Source: Bacteroides uniformis (lineage in GTDB: Bacteria; Bacteroidota; Bacteroidia; Bacteroidales; Bacteroidaceae). Taken from it: DNA of 64,000 bases. The stretch is taken from positions 2,865,501 through 2,929,500 of the forward strand of contig NZ_CP102263.1 in NCBI RefSeq assembly GCF_025147485.1. The letters run 5' to 3'. Both the position numbers and the translations under genes were made by a program. Below the pieces are notes generated by a model that was given only the letters and a program-made list of their open reading frames with translations, was not told where the DNA came from and ran no database searches. Numbering within the stretch: position 1 is the first letter of the stretch; every line of letters starts with the position of its first letter. Of this stretch, positions 26,063 to 34,800 are shown one piece after another.

Positions 26063-27736
26063 ATGAATTTAAGAATCTATTATAAATATCTTTCTTCACG
26101 CATAGCGTCCAAATGGACGGTGTTGTTGGTAGATGTAATTATCGTTGTGATTTCCATGCTTTCTGCATGTTTTTTGCAATATAGGCTTTCGTCCGTATCT
26201 TATGAAATTTCTTTGTATGTATGGCTGACCATTTTGGCTGTCTTGTGTAATGTCTGTTTCTTTCATATTCTCCGTACTTATGTGGGTGTTATCCGTTTTT
26301 CCTCTTTTGTGGATATTTATCGTGTGCTTTGGAGTCTTACGATAAGCTATGCTGTACTGTTTTTAGGGAATTACTGTTGGTCTGTTTCGGGGCTTGGAGA
26401 AACTTTGCCGAACAGCATTCTGTTTATGGCATATATGTTCACCTTCTCTCTGATGGCTTGTATGCGCATTGCTGTGAAGATGCTTTATGAAGCTATTGCT
26501 TTTGATGCACGTCATTGCGTGAATGTTTTTATTTATGGATTCCATGGGACTGGAGTCAATGTTGCAAAATCCTTGAGAGTTAGTCGTAATAATCATTATC
26601 GCCTGCGTGGCTTTATTTCGGACGAACCTGATATGATAGGTAAACATACGATGGGATGCAGGGTATATCCCAATGATGAGCAGCTGTTTGACCGTCTAAA
26701 GAAAAAGAAAGTGGATACAATCATTATCTCTCCAAGCAAGGTGTCGGATTTGGAAAATTCCGGAATGCTGGATAAACTGTTCTCTCATGATATTCATGTA
26801 ATGACCGTTCCTCCCTTAAGCGATTGTATGGACGATGGACTGATAAAGGACATTCAAATAGAAGATTGGCTCCGTAGAGAACCGGTGCAAGTTGACATGC
26901 GTAAAATTACGGCCCATATCGAGGGGCGTAGAGTAATGGTTACGGGAGCGGCGGGAGCTGTAGGAAGGGAAATCGTTCGCCAGTTGGCTACACTGAATCC
27001 TTATCAGTTGATTCTGGTAGATCAGGCAGAATCCCCATTGTATGATGTACAGTTGGAATTGTCTGATCATTGGAAGAATCTGGAGGTCCGTGTATTGGTT
27101 GCAGATGTTGCTAACCGTACGCGTATGGAGGCTATATTTGAAGAAACACGTCCTCAACTTGTTTTTCATTCTGCTGCGTATAAGCATGTACAACTGATGG
27201 ATGATTTTGTATCGGAGGCAATTCAAACGAATATATCGGGGACAGTGAATATTGCGGACCTGGCGGCAAAGTATAGAGTGTCCCGTATGGTTATGATATC
27301 TGCTGCTAATGCACGTCATCCGGAGAATGCTATGGAATATAGTAAGCGTGTGGCGGAAATATATGTGCAATCATCTGATTGCAGGTTGAAACGCGACACA
27401 AGGGAAACTGATATGTTCATAGTACGTTTGGGTGAGGTGTATCCGACGAATACTCATTGTTTGATTACCTTGTCTGAAGCTTGTATGCTCACCCTGGAAG
27501 TGGGAGTCATGGGGGATGGGGGAGAAGTGTACATTGTGGGAGGGCCTGGGGATGGACTTTTGGATTCTGTAATCGGTGAAAAGATAAAGCGTGAAAAGGC
27601 ATCTGTTGATGATTATGAACATGTGCGGGAAGAAGTGCTGGCCTTGGTGCAACATAGTTATACTGAAAAAAAGGCTATTTTGATTGGACTAATGAAAAAA
27701 ATAGTGCCAATTTTTCCGCTTTCTTCTACCCGATGA
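26063..27736 (+). CDS. FlaA1/CapD-like membrane nucleotide-sugar dehydratase with degenerate active site
   Basis: This 557-residue protein has four N-terminal membrane segments (within residues ~18-135), a CoA-binding-like domain (~150-265) and an extended-SDR domain with the NAD motif GAAGAVG (295-301) and AAYKHVQLMD. The family makes UDP-4-keto-6-deoxy sugars for surface polysaccharides. The usual STDK active-site motif is SAAN here (413-416), so the Asp and Lys are lost, and the C-terminal region is short and diverged compared with the usual ~640-residue proteins. Enzyme activity is therefore doubtful. It lies 141 nt before the export genes. Confidence 0.75.
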   Translation: MNLRIYYKYLSSRIASKWTVLLVDVIIVVISMLSACFLQYRLSSVSYEISLYVWLTILAVLCNVCFFHILRTYVGVIRFSSFVDIYRVLWSLTISYAVLFLGNYCWSVSGLGETLPNSILFMAYMFTFSLMACMRIAVKMLYEAIAFDARHCVNVFIYGFHGTGVNVAKSLRVSRNNHYRLRGFISDEPDMIGKHTMGCRVYPNDEQLFDRLKKKKVDTIIISPSKVSDLENSGMLDKLFSHDIHVMTVPPLSDCMDDGLIKDIQIEDWLRREPVQVDMRKITAHIEGRRVMVTGAAGAVGREIVRQLATLNPYQLILVDQAESPLYDVQLELSDHWKNLEVRVLVADVANRTRMEAIFEETRPQLVFHSAAYKHVQLMDDFVSEAIQTNISGTVNIADLAAKYRVSRMVMISAANARHPENAMEYSKRVAEIYVQSSDCRLKRDTRETDMFIVRLGEVYPTNTHCLITLSEACMLTLEVGVMGDGGEVYIVGGPGDGLLDSVIGEKIKREKASVDDYEHVREEVLALVQHSYTEKKAILIGLMKKIVPIFPLSSTR

Positions 27737-27817
27737 AAAGACGTGAAAGTGACAGTTTTTTAATGCTTTTTCTGAAACTTAGAGGTGGAATAAATGTATA
27801 TTATAAAAATAATATAT

Positions 27818-27825
27818 TACCTTTG
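27818..27825 (+). promoter_or_regulatory. Likely promoter of the export genes (-7 box)
   Basis: TACCTTTG is a perfect -7 box, 51 nt before the Wza-like gene start. No clear -33 box. Confidence 0.5.
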
Positions 27826-27876
27826 TGCCCGATTTATATTTATTACAAGAACTCAAAAGATTAATCAGAATATCTT

Positions 27877-30345
27877 ATGCGTAGATTAATAACACTATTC
27901 TTTTTGGTATTTACTTTGTCAGGGGTAGCTTTTGCTCAGCAGATGTCAGATGATCAGGTTGTTCAGTATGTAAAAAGCGCTCAGCAGATGGGCAAAAATC
28001 AAAAGCAGATTACTACTGAATTAATGCGGCGGGGAGTGACAAAGGAACAAGTTGAAAGAATTCAGAAAAAGTATGAAAACTCTAAATCTGGAAGTCCGCA
28101 GAGCAATACCCAAGATGAGAAGCGTTCTCGTCAACGTGGTGAAATGAGTGGCGTAGTCAAAGGGCTGCGTACAACTTCGGAAACTTATTCTGCCAGACAA
28201 ACGGATGTTGCAGGGGATTCTTTACAAATGATGGATAATCGTTCCTTGTCTCAAGAGAAGGAAACAGAGGATCCGACTTCGCAAATTTATGGTCATAATA
28301 TTTTTACTAACGATAATTTGACTTTCGAACCCAATGTGAATGTTGCTACTCCCGAGAATTATCGTCTGGGGCCTGGTGACGAGGTGATTATTGATGTGTG
28401 GGGAGCTTCTGAAACAACGATTCGACAAACAATCTCTCCGGAAGGAAGTATTCTTGTGAATAATTTAGGACCGGTTTATCTGAGTGGCAAAACTGTAAAG
28501 GAAGCCAATAATTATTTGAAACAAGAATTTGCCAGAATATATTCTGGAGTAACCGGAAATGTTCCGTCTACCCAAGTTAAACTGACATTAGGAGAAATAC
28601 GTTCTATTCAAGTAAACGTTATGGGTGAAGTTGTGGTGCCCGGAACTTATACCCTCTCATCATTTGCTTCCGTATTTCATGCTTTATATCGTGCAGGTGG
28701 TGTGAACCCGATTGGTAGTTTGCGCAGTATTAAAGTGATTCGCAATGGAAATACAATAGCGGATTTGGATGTTTATGATTTACTTATGAAAGGAAAAATG
28801 AAGGATGACATCCGTCTGCAGGATGGTGATGTAATTCTTGTGGATCCTTACCAGTCACTGGTACAGATATTAGGTAAGGTAAAACGTCCGATGTTTTATG
28901 AAATGAAACCCACTGAAACCGTAGGTACATTATTGAAGTATTCAGGTGGTTTTACGGGTGATGCTTATAAGAAAGCATTACGTATAATCCGTAAAAGTGG
29001 ACGTGAGCATCAAATTTATAATGTGGATGAGATGGATTATTCCGTATTCCGCGTAGATGACGGTGATAAGATAACGGTTGATTCCGTTTTACAGCGTTTT
29101 GAGAATCGTGTGGAAATCCGCGGTGCTGTATATCGTGAAGGTTTGTATCAGTTGGACGGTACGATGAATACAGTGAAGCAGCTGATTAAGAAAGCGGAAG
29201 GACTTCGCGGAGATGCATTCTTAAACCGTGCTATAATCGATCGTGAACTTGAAGACTTGTCGCATGAGGTTATACAAGTAGATGTGAAAGGTTTGCTGAA
29301 CGGGACGGCTGCAGATATTCCTTTGCAGAAGAATGACATTTTATATATTCCAAGTATTCATGACTTGAAGGAAGAAGCTACACTTACCATTCATGGTGAA
29401 GTTGCCAATCCGGGTACATATCTTTATTCTGATAAAATGACAGTAGAGGATTTGGTGTTGCAGGCTGGTGGCTTGTTGGAGGCGGCGGCTACAACAAAGG
29501 TTGAAGTTGCACGGCGCATGAAAGATCCGAAGAGTACATCTTTCAGTACTACAGTAGGCCAGAATTTCTCTTTTGATTTGAAAGATGGCTTATTGGTGGG
29601 AGAAGGAAGCCAGGATTTCCATCTTGAGCCTTTTGATGAAATTTATGTTCGTAAGAGTCCGTCCTATTTTAAACAACAGAATGTTATGGTGGGCGGAGAA
29701 GTCCTTTTTAGCGGTAATTATGCACTATCGAAAAAGAATGAACGTTTGAGTGACTTGATAGCTAAGGCTGGTGGAGTAACTCCCGATGCTTATATAAAAG
29801 GAGCGCGTCTTATACGTAGGATGACCGAAGAAGAATTCCGCCGTAAGGAAGATGCTCTGCGTATGGCGCAAGCGGGAGGCGGAGATTCCATATCTGTAAA
29901 AAGATTGGATTTGTCCGATACCTATTCTGTAGGTATAAATCTGGGAGAGGCCTTGAAAAATCCTGGTTCAGATGCTGATATGGTGCTTCGCGAGGGAGAT
30001 GTATTATTTGTTCCGGAGTACGTAAGTACAGTGAAAATCAACGGTGCTGTAATGTATCCGAATACAGTTTTATATAAAAAGGGTGAAAGCTTGAAATATT
30101 ACATCAACCAGGCTGGTGGCTTTGGTAATGACGCCAAGAAACGCAAGGTCTATGTAATATACATGAATGGTACAGTTTCTCGTTTAAGAGCAGGAAACAA
30201 GAAAGCCATTGAACCTGGTTGTGAAATAATTGTTCCAAGTAAAGAACAGAAAAAGAAGATGACTACTGCTGAAATTCTGGGAATGGGAAGTACGACAGCT
30301 TCTATTGCAGCGATGATTGCGACTATGGTTAATCTCTTTAAGTAA
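27877..30345 (+). CDS. Wza-like polysaccharide export protein with multiple SLBB domains
   Basis: This 822-residue protein has a signal peptide (residues 1-21, ending AFAQQ), a variable Gln/Ser-rich region, the polysaccharide-export domain (YRLGPGDEVIIDVWGASE, about residues 160-250) and several SLBB beta-grasp repeats (for example VMGEVVVPGTYTLSSF, IRGAVYREGLYQL, IHGEVANPGTYLYS, VGGEVLFSGNYALS). A final hydrophobic helix (~795-818) may span the outer membrane. It forms the outer pore for capsule or exopolysaccharide. It is followed 8 nt later by the Wzz-like gene. Confidence 0.9.
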   Translation: MRRLITLFFLVFTLSGVAFAQQMSDDQVVQYVKSAQQMGKNQKQITTELMRRGVTKEQVERIQKKYENSKSGSPQSNTQDEKRSRQRGEMSGVVKGLRTTSETYSARQTDVAGDSLQMMDNRSLSQEKETEDPTSQIYGHNIFTNDNLTFEPNVNVATPENYRLGPGDEVIIDVWGASETTIRQTISPEGSILVNNLGPVYLSGKTVKEANNYLKQEFARIYSGVTGNVPSTQVKLTLGEIRSIQVNVMGEVVVPGTYTLSSFASVFHALYRAGGVNPIGSLRSIKVIRNGNTIADLDVYDLLMKGKMKDDIRLQDGDVILVDPYQSLVQILGKVKRPMFYEMKPTETVGTLLKYSGGFTGDAYKKALRIIRKSGREHQIYNVDEMDYSVFRVDDGDKITVDSVLQRFENRVEIRGAVYREGLYQLDGTMNTVKQLIKKAEGLRGDAFLNRAIIDRELEDLSHEVIQVDVKGLLNGTAADIPLQKNDILYIPSIHDLKEEATLTIHGEVANPGTYLYSDKMTVEDLVLQAGGLLEAAATTKVEVARRMKDPKSTSFSTTVGQNFSFDLKDGLLVGEGSQDFHLEPFDEIYVRKSPSYFKQQNVMVGGEVLFSGNYALSKKNERLSDLIAKAGGVTPDAYIKGARLIRRMTEEEFRRKEDALRMAQAGGGDSISVKRLDLSDTYSVGINLGEALKNPGSDADMVLREGDVLFVPEYVSTVKINGAVMYPNTVLYKKGESLKYYINQAGGFGNDAKKRKVYVIYMNGTVSRLRAGNKKAIEPGCEIIVPSKEQKKKMTTAEILGMGSTTASIAAMIATMVNLFK

Positions 30346-30353
30346 TTTGAATT

Positions 30354-31460
30354 ATGAGCGAAGAAAGAATACAAAACATAACTTCTCCACAACCAGAGGA
30401 ACAAGAAATAGATTTGATAGAACTGGCCCAGAAAGTATGGGCTAGTCGCAAATTGGTTTTTAAGGCGTGTGGTATCGCTGCCCTTGTTGGACTGGTTGTT
30501 GCATTTAGTATTCCTAAGGAGTACTCTACAAGTGTGACGTTGGCTCCAGAGAGTGGTGGCAAATCTGGTGGCGGAAGTATGGGAGCCCTTGCAGCCATGG
30601 CGGGTATCAATTTGGGTACTTCTTCTGGTGAAGATGCTTTGTCACCCGAACTTTATCCTGATATTGTAAGTTCTACTCCTTTTCTGATTGAACTGTTCGA
30701 TGTTAAAGTCAAGGATCAGAAAGCAAAAGTAGACACGACTTTATATGCTTATTTGAAAGAAGAACAGCGTTCTCCTTGGTGGAGTGCAATTTTCTCCGCT
30801 CCTTTTAAGGTGTTGGGATGGACATTGTCTTTGTTTAAGGATGAACCGGAAGAGGGGGATGCAAAGCTGGATCCTTTTCGTCTTACTAAAGATGAGTCTG
30901 CCATTGCAGATGCTTTAAGTAAACGTATCTCTGTTTCCGTAGACAAAAAGACAGGTGTGACAACCTTGTCTGTTACTATGCAGGATCCTTTGATATCTGC
31001 TTCGCTGACGGATACCGTGATGCATTGCCTGCAGAACTACATCACAGATTATCGGACTAATAAGGCTCGTCATGATTTGGCATTTACCGAAAAACTTTAT
31101 GGAGAAGCAAAGGCCAGTTATGAGTCTGCCCAGAAGAAATACGCAAATTTTGTAGATGCAAACCAGAATATAATATTGCTGAGTTATCGCGCAGAGCAAG
31201 AGCGTTTACAGAATGAAATGAATTTAGCCTATCAAGTATATACACAAGTGTCTCAACAATTGCAGATGGCAAGAGCTAAGGTGCAGGAGATTACACCGGT
31301 ATATACGGTTGTCCAGCCGGCTACGGTACCTTTGAAGCCTGCAAAGCCCAATAAATTGATGATTTTGATCGGCTTCATGTTCTTGGCAGGTGTCGGCAGT
31401 GTGGGATGGATATTATTTGTAAAAGATTTATTAAAGGGATGGAAAAAGCAAACAATATGA
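30354..31460 (+). CDS. Wzz-like chain-length/tyrosine-kinase-type adaptor protein
   Basis: This 368-residue inner-membrane protein has one membrane segment near residues 35-52 (KACGIAALVGLVVAFSIP), a long periplasmic helical part with coiled-coil character (~230-320) and a second membrane segment near the end (MILIGFMFLAGVGSVGWILF). This is the Wzz/PCP layout, which sets polymer length or links to Wza. No kinase domain is attached. It overlaps the next gene by 22 nt. Confidence 0.88.
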   Translation: MSEERIQNITSPQPEEQEIDLIELAQKVWASRKLVFKACGIAALVGLVVAFSIPKEYSTSVTLAPESGGKSGGGSMGALAAMAGINLGTSSGEDALSPELYPDIVSSTPFLIELFDVKVKDQKAKVDTTLYAYLKEEQRSPWWSAIFSAPFKVLGWTLSLFKDEPEEGDAKLDPFRLTKDESAIADALSKRISVSVDKKTGVTTLSVTMQDPLISASLTDTVMHCLQNYITDYRTNKARHDLAFTEKLYGEAKASYESAQKKYANFVDANQNIILLSYRAEQERLQNEMNLAYQVYTQVSQQLQMARAKVQEITPVYTVVQPATVPLKPAKPNKLMILIGFMFLAGVGSVGWILFVKDLLKGWKKQTI

Positions 31461-31786
31461 TGACGGATAATGATATGATGTGCTGGCATGCATTGTACAC
31501 AGCACCCAAGTCTGAACATAAGTTGATGCAGCGTTTGAATGCTGCGGGATATACTACATATTGCCCGATGCAGGCTGTGTTTGTAAAATGGAAAGGGCAT
31601 ACCCGGAAGGTGATTACTCCTCTTTTTTCCGGATGTTTGTTTGTTGCCGGTAATGTGTCGGAAGTTACCTCTTTGGCTTCCTCGCAGAAGGCTGCTATAT
31701 TAGTAGATAATGAAGGAAAAAGTTTGTCTATTGAGGCGGGTAAAGCAGAACTTCCTGCCAAGTTTGCCCAATTGCTGAAGTTATGA
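31439..31786 (+). CDS. Short NusG/UpxY-like antitermination protein
   Basis: This protein of about 115 residues matches the NusG N-terminal (NGN) domain: WHALYTAPKSEHKLMQRL, CPMQAVFVKWKGHTRKV, PLFSGCLFVAG. UpxY proteins of Bacteroides have this domain plus a KOW domain (~170 residues) and promote read-through of capsule operons. The KOW part is absent here. ATG 31439 follows an AAAGGG, which supports this start over 31406. In capsule loci UpxY is the first gene; here it is third, which is unusual. Confidence 0.8.
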   Translation: MEKANNMMTDNDMMCWHALYTAPKSEHKLMQRLNAAGYTTYCPMQAVFVKWKGHTRKVITPLFSGCLFVAGNVSEVTSLASSQKAAILVDNEGKSLSIEAGKAELPAKFAQLLKL

Positions 31787-32244
31787 TGAAGCTGATAACA
31801 GAAGAGCTGCTGGATACCGTTACTTCACAAGCTAAGGAGAACTCCCGTTTACGTATGAATTATAATTTTCATGCGTCTATGGATGCTCCTATTCATCGGT
31901 TGCTGAATGCTTTGGAACCGGGAACTTATCTTCCTCCTCACCGTCATACAGATAAGGAAGAAACTTATCTGGTTTTGCGCGGGAGTCTGCTGGCATTTTT
32001 TTATGATGATGCCGGTAATGTAACAGATAAGGTATGCCTCAATCCTTCGGAAGGTAAATATGGTCTGGAAATTCCTTCTAATACATGGCATAGTATTATT
32101 GCCTTGGAGTCAGGTACCGTTATTTTTGAAATTAAAAAAGGCCCATATCAGCCTCTACCCTCAGAGGATTTGGCTTCGTGGGCTCCTCAGACTTCTGATA
32201 CGGAAGGAATAAAGGCTTTTATGAAGCGGATGTTGGAACTTTAG
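31783..32244 (+). CDS. WbuC-like cupin-fold protein
   Basis: This 153-residue protein has a cupin barrel with metal-binding His residues in PPHRHTDKEETYLVLRG and IPSNTWHSI. It resembles the WbuC family found in O-antigen and capsule loci, whose function is not settled. It overlaps the preceding gene by 4 nt, indicating coupled translation. Confidence 0.82.
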   Translation: MMKLITEELLDTVTSQAKENSRLRMNYNFHASMDAPIHRLLNALEPGTYLPPHRHTDKEETYLVLRGSLLAFFYDDAGNVTDKVCLNPSEGKYGLEIPSNTWHSIIALESGTVIFEIKKGPYQPLPSEDLASWAPQTSDTEGIKAFMKRMLEL

Positions 32245-33449
32245 CTCTCAAACATCCTGCTTCGTGCAAGCATACATGCCCCTACAATACCCGCCTTGTC
32301 TTTTAGTTTGGAAGTTATAATAACCGAATCTTTGTTTACTAGATTCAGAGAATATTTTCTCACAGCGGTTTTTATAGGCTGTGTAATGTAATCCCCAGTC
32401 AATGACAGTGTTCCTCCTATAATTACCAGTTCAGGATTGAATAGATTGATTAATCCTGCAATTTGTTTTCCTAACTTTTGGCCAATTTCTTCCACAATTT
32501 CAATACAGAGTAAATCTTCCTGGTTTACTGCTGCAATAATTTCGTCCAGTGTGAGTGGGTCTTCTTTAGTGGCTATACGACTGGATAATATGGAACATTC
32601 TCCGTTGTTGATACGTTCCAACAAAATACGATGCAAAGCAGAACCGGATGCTTCTGTTTCCAAGCATCCTTTTTTGCCACAGTGGCATAGAATCTCATTG
32701 TCGAACACATTAATATGTCCGAACTCTCCTGAAAATCCAGATTTGCCGGTATAGACTTTTCCATCTATAATGATTCCAATACCAAGTCCCCAACTCACAT
32801 TTACGAAAATAATATTTTTCTCTCCTTTAACGCAGCCTTGCATATACTCTCCATAGGTCATGGCACGGGTATCATTATCTATGCAAACGGAATATCCAAT
32901 TTTCTTAGCTAATACTTCTGCTAACGGAAGTTCGGAAAAGTTAAACATGCTGAAGCTGTAACCTGATTCAGGATTAACTCGCCCTGATATATTGATACAA
33001 ATGTTTAATACCTTTTCTGGATTGATTCCTGCTTTCTTTGTAAAATTACTGATGAGTTTACATAGTTTCTCCAAGGCTTCCTGGGTATTTTCAAACTTAT
33101 ATGGGATATTCATTTTCAGTTCTACCATATCACCCTTGAAATTAATAAGTCCAATATTAATGGCAAACTTTTTGATGTCTACTCCTATAAAATAGCCTGA
33201 TTCAGGATTGAGTCCATAGAGGCTGGGATGACGTCCTCCACTAGTTTCTAACTTTCCGTAATCATTAATATAGCCATCATCGCACATTTCGCTGATAAAT
33301 TTGGTTACTGTAGGCACACTTAAATCCAGCTCTTTGGATAAATCAGTAATGGTGGAACTACCATTGTATATATAATGCGTAATGATCCTCTTTTTGAGAA
33401 GAGCATTCTTGCTTCCCATTTCTATTTCTTTTAATAGCGCTTGGTTCAT
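32241..33449 (-). CDS. ROK-family transcriptional repressor
   Basis: This protein of about 402 residues has an N-terminal winged helix (TITDLSKELDLSVPTVTKFI) and a C-terminal sugar-kinase-like ROK domain with the zinc motif GEFGHINVF...CHCGKKGCLE. Family members (NagC, XylR, Mlc) release DNA when a sugar binds. The start is set at ATG 33449 because the -7 box at 33474-33481 would place transcription inside the longer frame, which begins at 33476. It is divergent from the locus that starts at 33688 and is its likely regulator. It overlaps the 3' end of the cupin gene by 4 nt. Confidence 0.9.
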   Translation of the reverse strand: MNQALLKEIEMGSKNALLKKRIITHYIYNGSSTITDLSKELDLSVPTVTKFISEMCDDGYINDYGKLETSGGRHPSLYGLNPESGYFIGVDIKKFAINIGLINFKGDMVELKMNIPYKFENTQEALEKLCKLISNFTKKAGINPEKVLNICINISGRVNPESGYSFSMFNFSELPLAEVLAKKIGYSVCIDNDTRAMTYGEYMQGCVKGEKNIIFVNVSWGLGIGIIIDGKVYTGKSGFSGEFGHINVFDNEILCHCGKKGCLETEASGSALHRILLERINNGECSILSSRIATKEDPLTLDEIIAAVNQEDLLCIEIVEEIGQKLGKQIAGLINLFNPELVIIGGTLSLTGDYITQPIKTAVRKYSLNLVNKDSVIITSKLKDKAGIVGACMLARSRMFES

Positions 33450-33473
33450 AGTGATACTTTTATGTATTTCTGC

Positions 33474-33481
33474 CAAATATA
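33474..33481 (-). promoter_or_regulatory. Promoter (-7 box) of the ROK regulator
   Basis: The minus strand reads TATATTTG, predicting a start near 33467 and an 18-nt leader before ATG 33449. Confidence 0.55.
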
Positions 33482-33638
33482 CTAAAATAATTTTGTAAAT
33501 TGTTGTATCTCCTTATGAAATGATATAATTTCTATCATTCTGAGAGAATATTTTATTTTATATTAATTAAATAAGTTAATTATTGGATTTATATTAATAA
33601 AATCTTTTATTAATTATTGCATATTTAATAAATATATC

Positions 33639-33646
33639 TATATTTG
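33639..33646 (+). promoter_or_regulatory. Promoter (-7 box) of the DUF4434-Sus locus
   Basis: TATATTTG fits the -7 box, with transcription starting near 33653. Just upstream (33555-33620) are several TTAATTA-type inverted repeats in very AT-rich DNA that could be ROK operator sites. Confidence 0.55.
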
Positions 33647-33687
33647 TAGCAGATAAATAAAAGAATACTAAGAAAAACCTAAAACAA

Positions 33688-34788
33688 ATGAGAGCAAATA
33701 ATCGAAGAGATTTTCTAAAAAAGTCAGTATTAGCTGGAGCTTCACTATTTACAGTCCCCTCATTTTTGAGTGCTATTCCCAATAGTAATATAGAGCTATC
33801 TCAAGTACTGGAAAATACTTGGGAAAGTAAGTCTGATACTCTCTTAAATAATGGGTTGAAAATAACTGGAACGTTTTTAGATGAGATTTCGCATGATATT
33901 CCTCACCAGAATTGGGGGGTAAGGGAATGGGAACGAGATTTTCAATATATGAAGGGAATGGGGATTGACACTGTTATTTTAATACGTTCAGGTTATAGGA
34001 AGTTTATTACTTATCCTTCTGAATATCTGCTCAAGAAAGGTTGCTATATGCCTTCTGTAGATTTGGTGGATATGTTTTTGAATTTGGCTGATAAGTATGA
34101 TATGATCTTCTATTTTGGTTTGTATGATTCTGGGCGTTATTGGGATACGGGGGAGTTAAGTTGGGAGGTGGAAGATAATAAATATGTTATTGATGAGGTT
34201 TGGAAGCGTTATGGGAAACATCATAAAAGTTTTGGTGGTTGGTATATAAGTGGTGAAATTAGCCGGAAAACTAAGGGAGCTATTAATGCATTTTATACTA
34301 TGGGTAAGCAGTGTAAAGATGTCTCTGGTGGCTTACCTACTTTTATATCTCCTTGGATTGATGGGAAAAAGGCTGTTATGGTAAATGGGGGGCAGTTGAC
34401 AAAAGCGGATGTGATATCTGTGGAAGAACATGAAAAAGAATGGAACGAAATTTTTGATGGTATCCATGAAGTTATTGATGCTTGTGCCTTTCAGGATGGA
34501 CATATAGATTATGATGAGTTAGATACGTTCTTTACTATAAATAAAAAATTAGCAGATAAATATGGTATACAGTGCTGGACTAATGCAGAGACATTTGATC
34601 GTGATATGCCTATCCGTTTCTTGCCCATTAAGTTTGATAAGCTTCGTATGAAATTGGAAGCAGCTAAACGTGCAGGTTATGATAAAGCTATTACTTTTGA
34701 ATTCTCTCATTTTATGAGTCCACAATCTGCTTATCTGCAGGCAGGACACTTATATGACAGATATAAAGAATATTTTGGAATCAAATAA
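33688..34788 (+). CDS. DUF4434 TIM-barrel protein (putative glycosidase)
   Basis: This 366-residue protein has an N-terminal export signal with a twin-Arg look (NNRRDFLKKSVLAGASLF), then a DUF4434-type alpha/beta barrel. Two glutamates stand out: Glu190 in GGWYISGE and Glu301 in CWTNAETF. Both recur in the two barrels at 47403-50228, at the positions expected for acid/base and nucleophile in TIM-barrel glycosidases. The activity is inference; DUF4434 itself is a domain of unknown function. It is the first gene of the locus, 12 nt before the transporter gene. Confidence 0.78.
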   Translation: MRANNRRDFLKKSVLAGASLFTVPSFLSAIPNSNIELSQVLENTWESKSDTLLNNGLKITGTFLDEISHDIPHQNWGVREWERDFQYMKGMGIDTVILIRSGYRKFITYPSEYLLKKGCYMPSVDLVDMFLNLADKYDMIFYFGLYDSGRYWDTGELSWEVEDNKYVIDEVWKRYGKHHKSFGGWYISGEISRKTKGAINAFYTMGKQCKDVSGGLPTFISPWIDGKKAVMVNGGQLTKADVISVEEHEKEWNEIFDGIHEVIDACAFQDGHIDYDELDTFFTINKKLADKYGIQCWTNAETFDRDMPIRFLPIKFDKLRMKLEAAKRAGYDKAITFEFSHFMSPQSAYLQAGHLYDRYKEYFGIK

Positions 34789-34800
34789 TATATAATAGGT

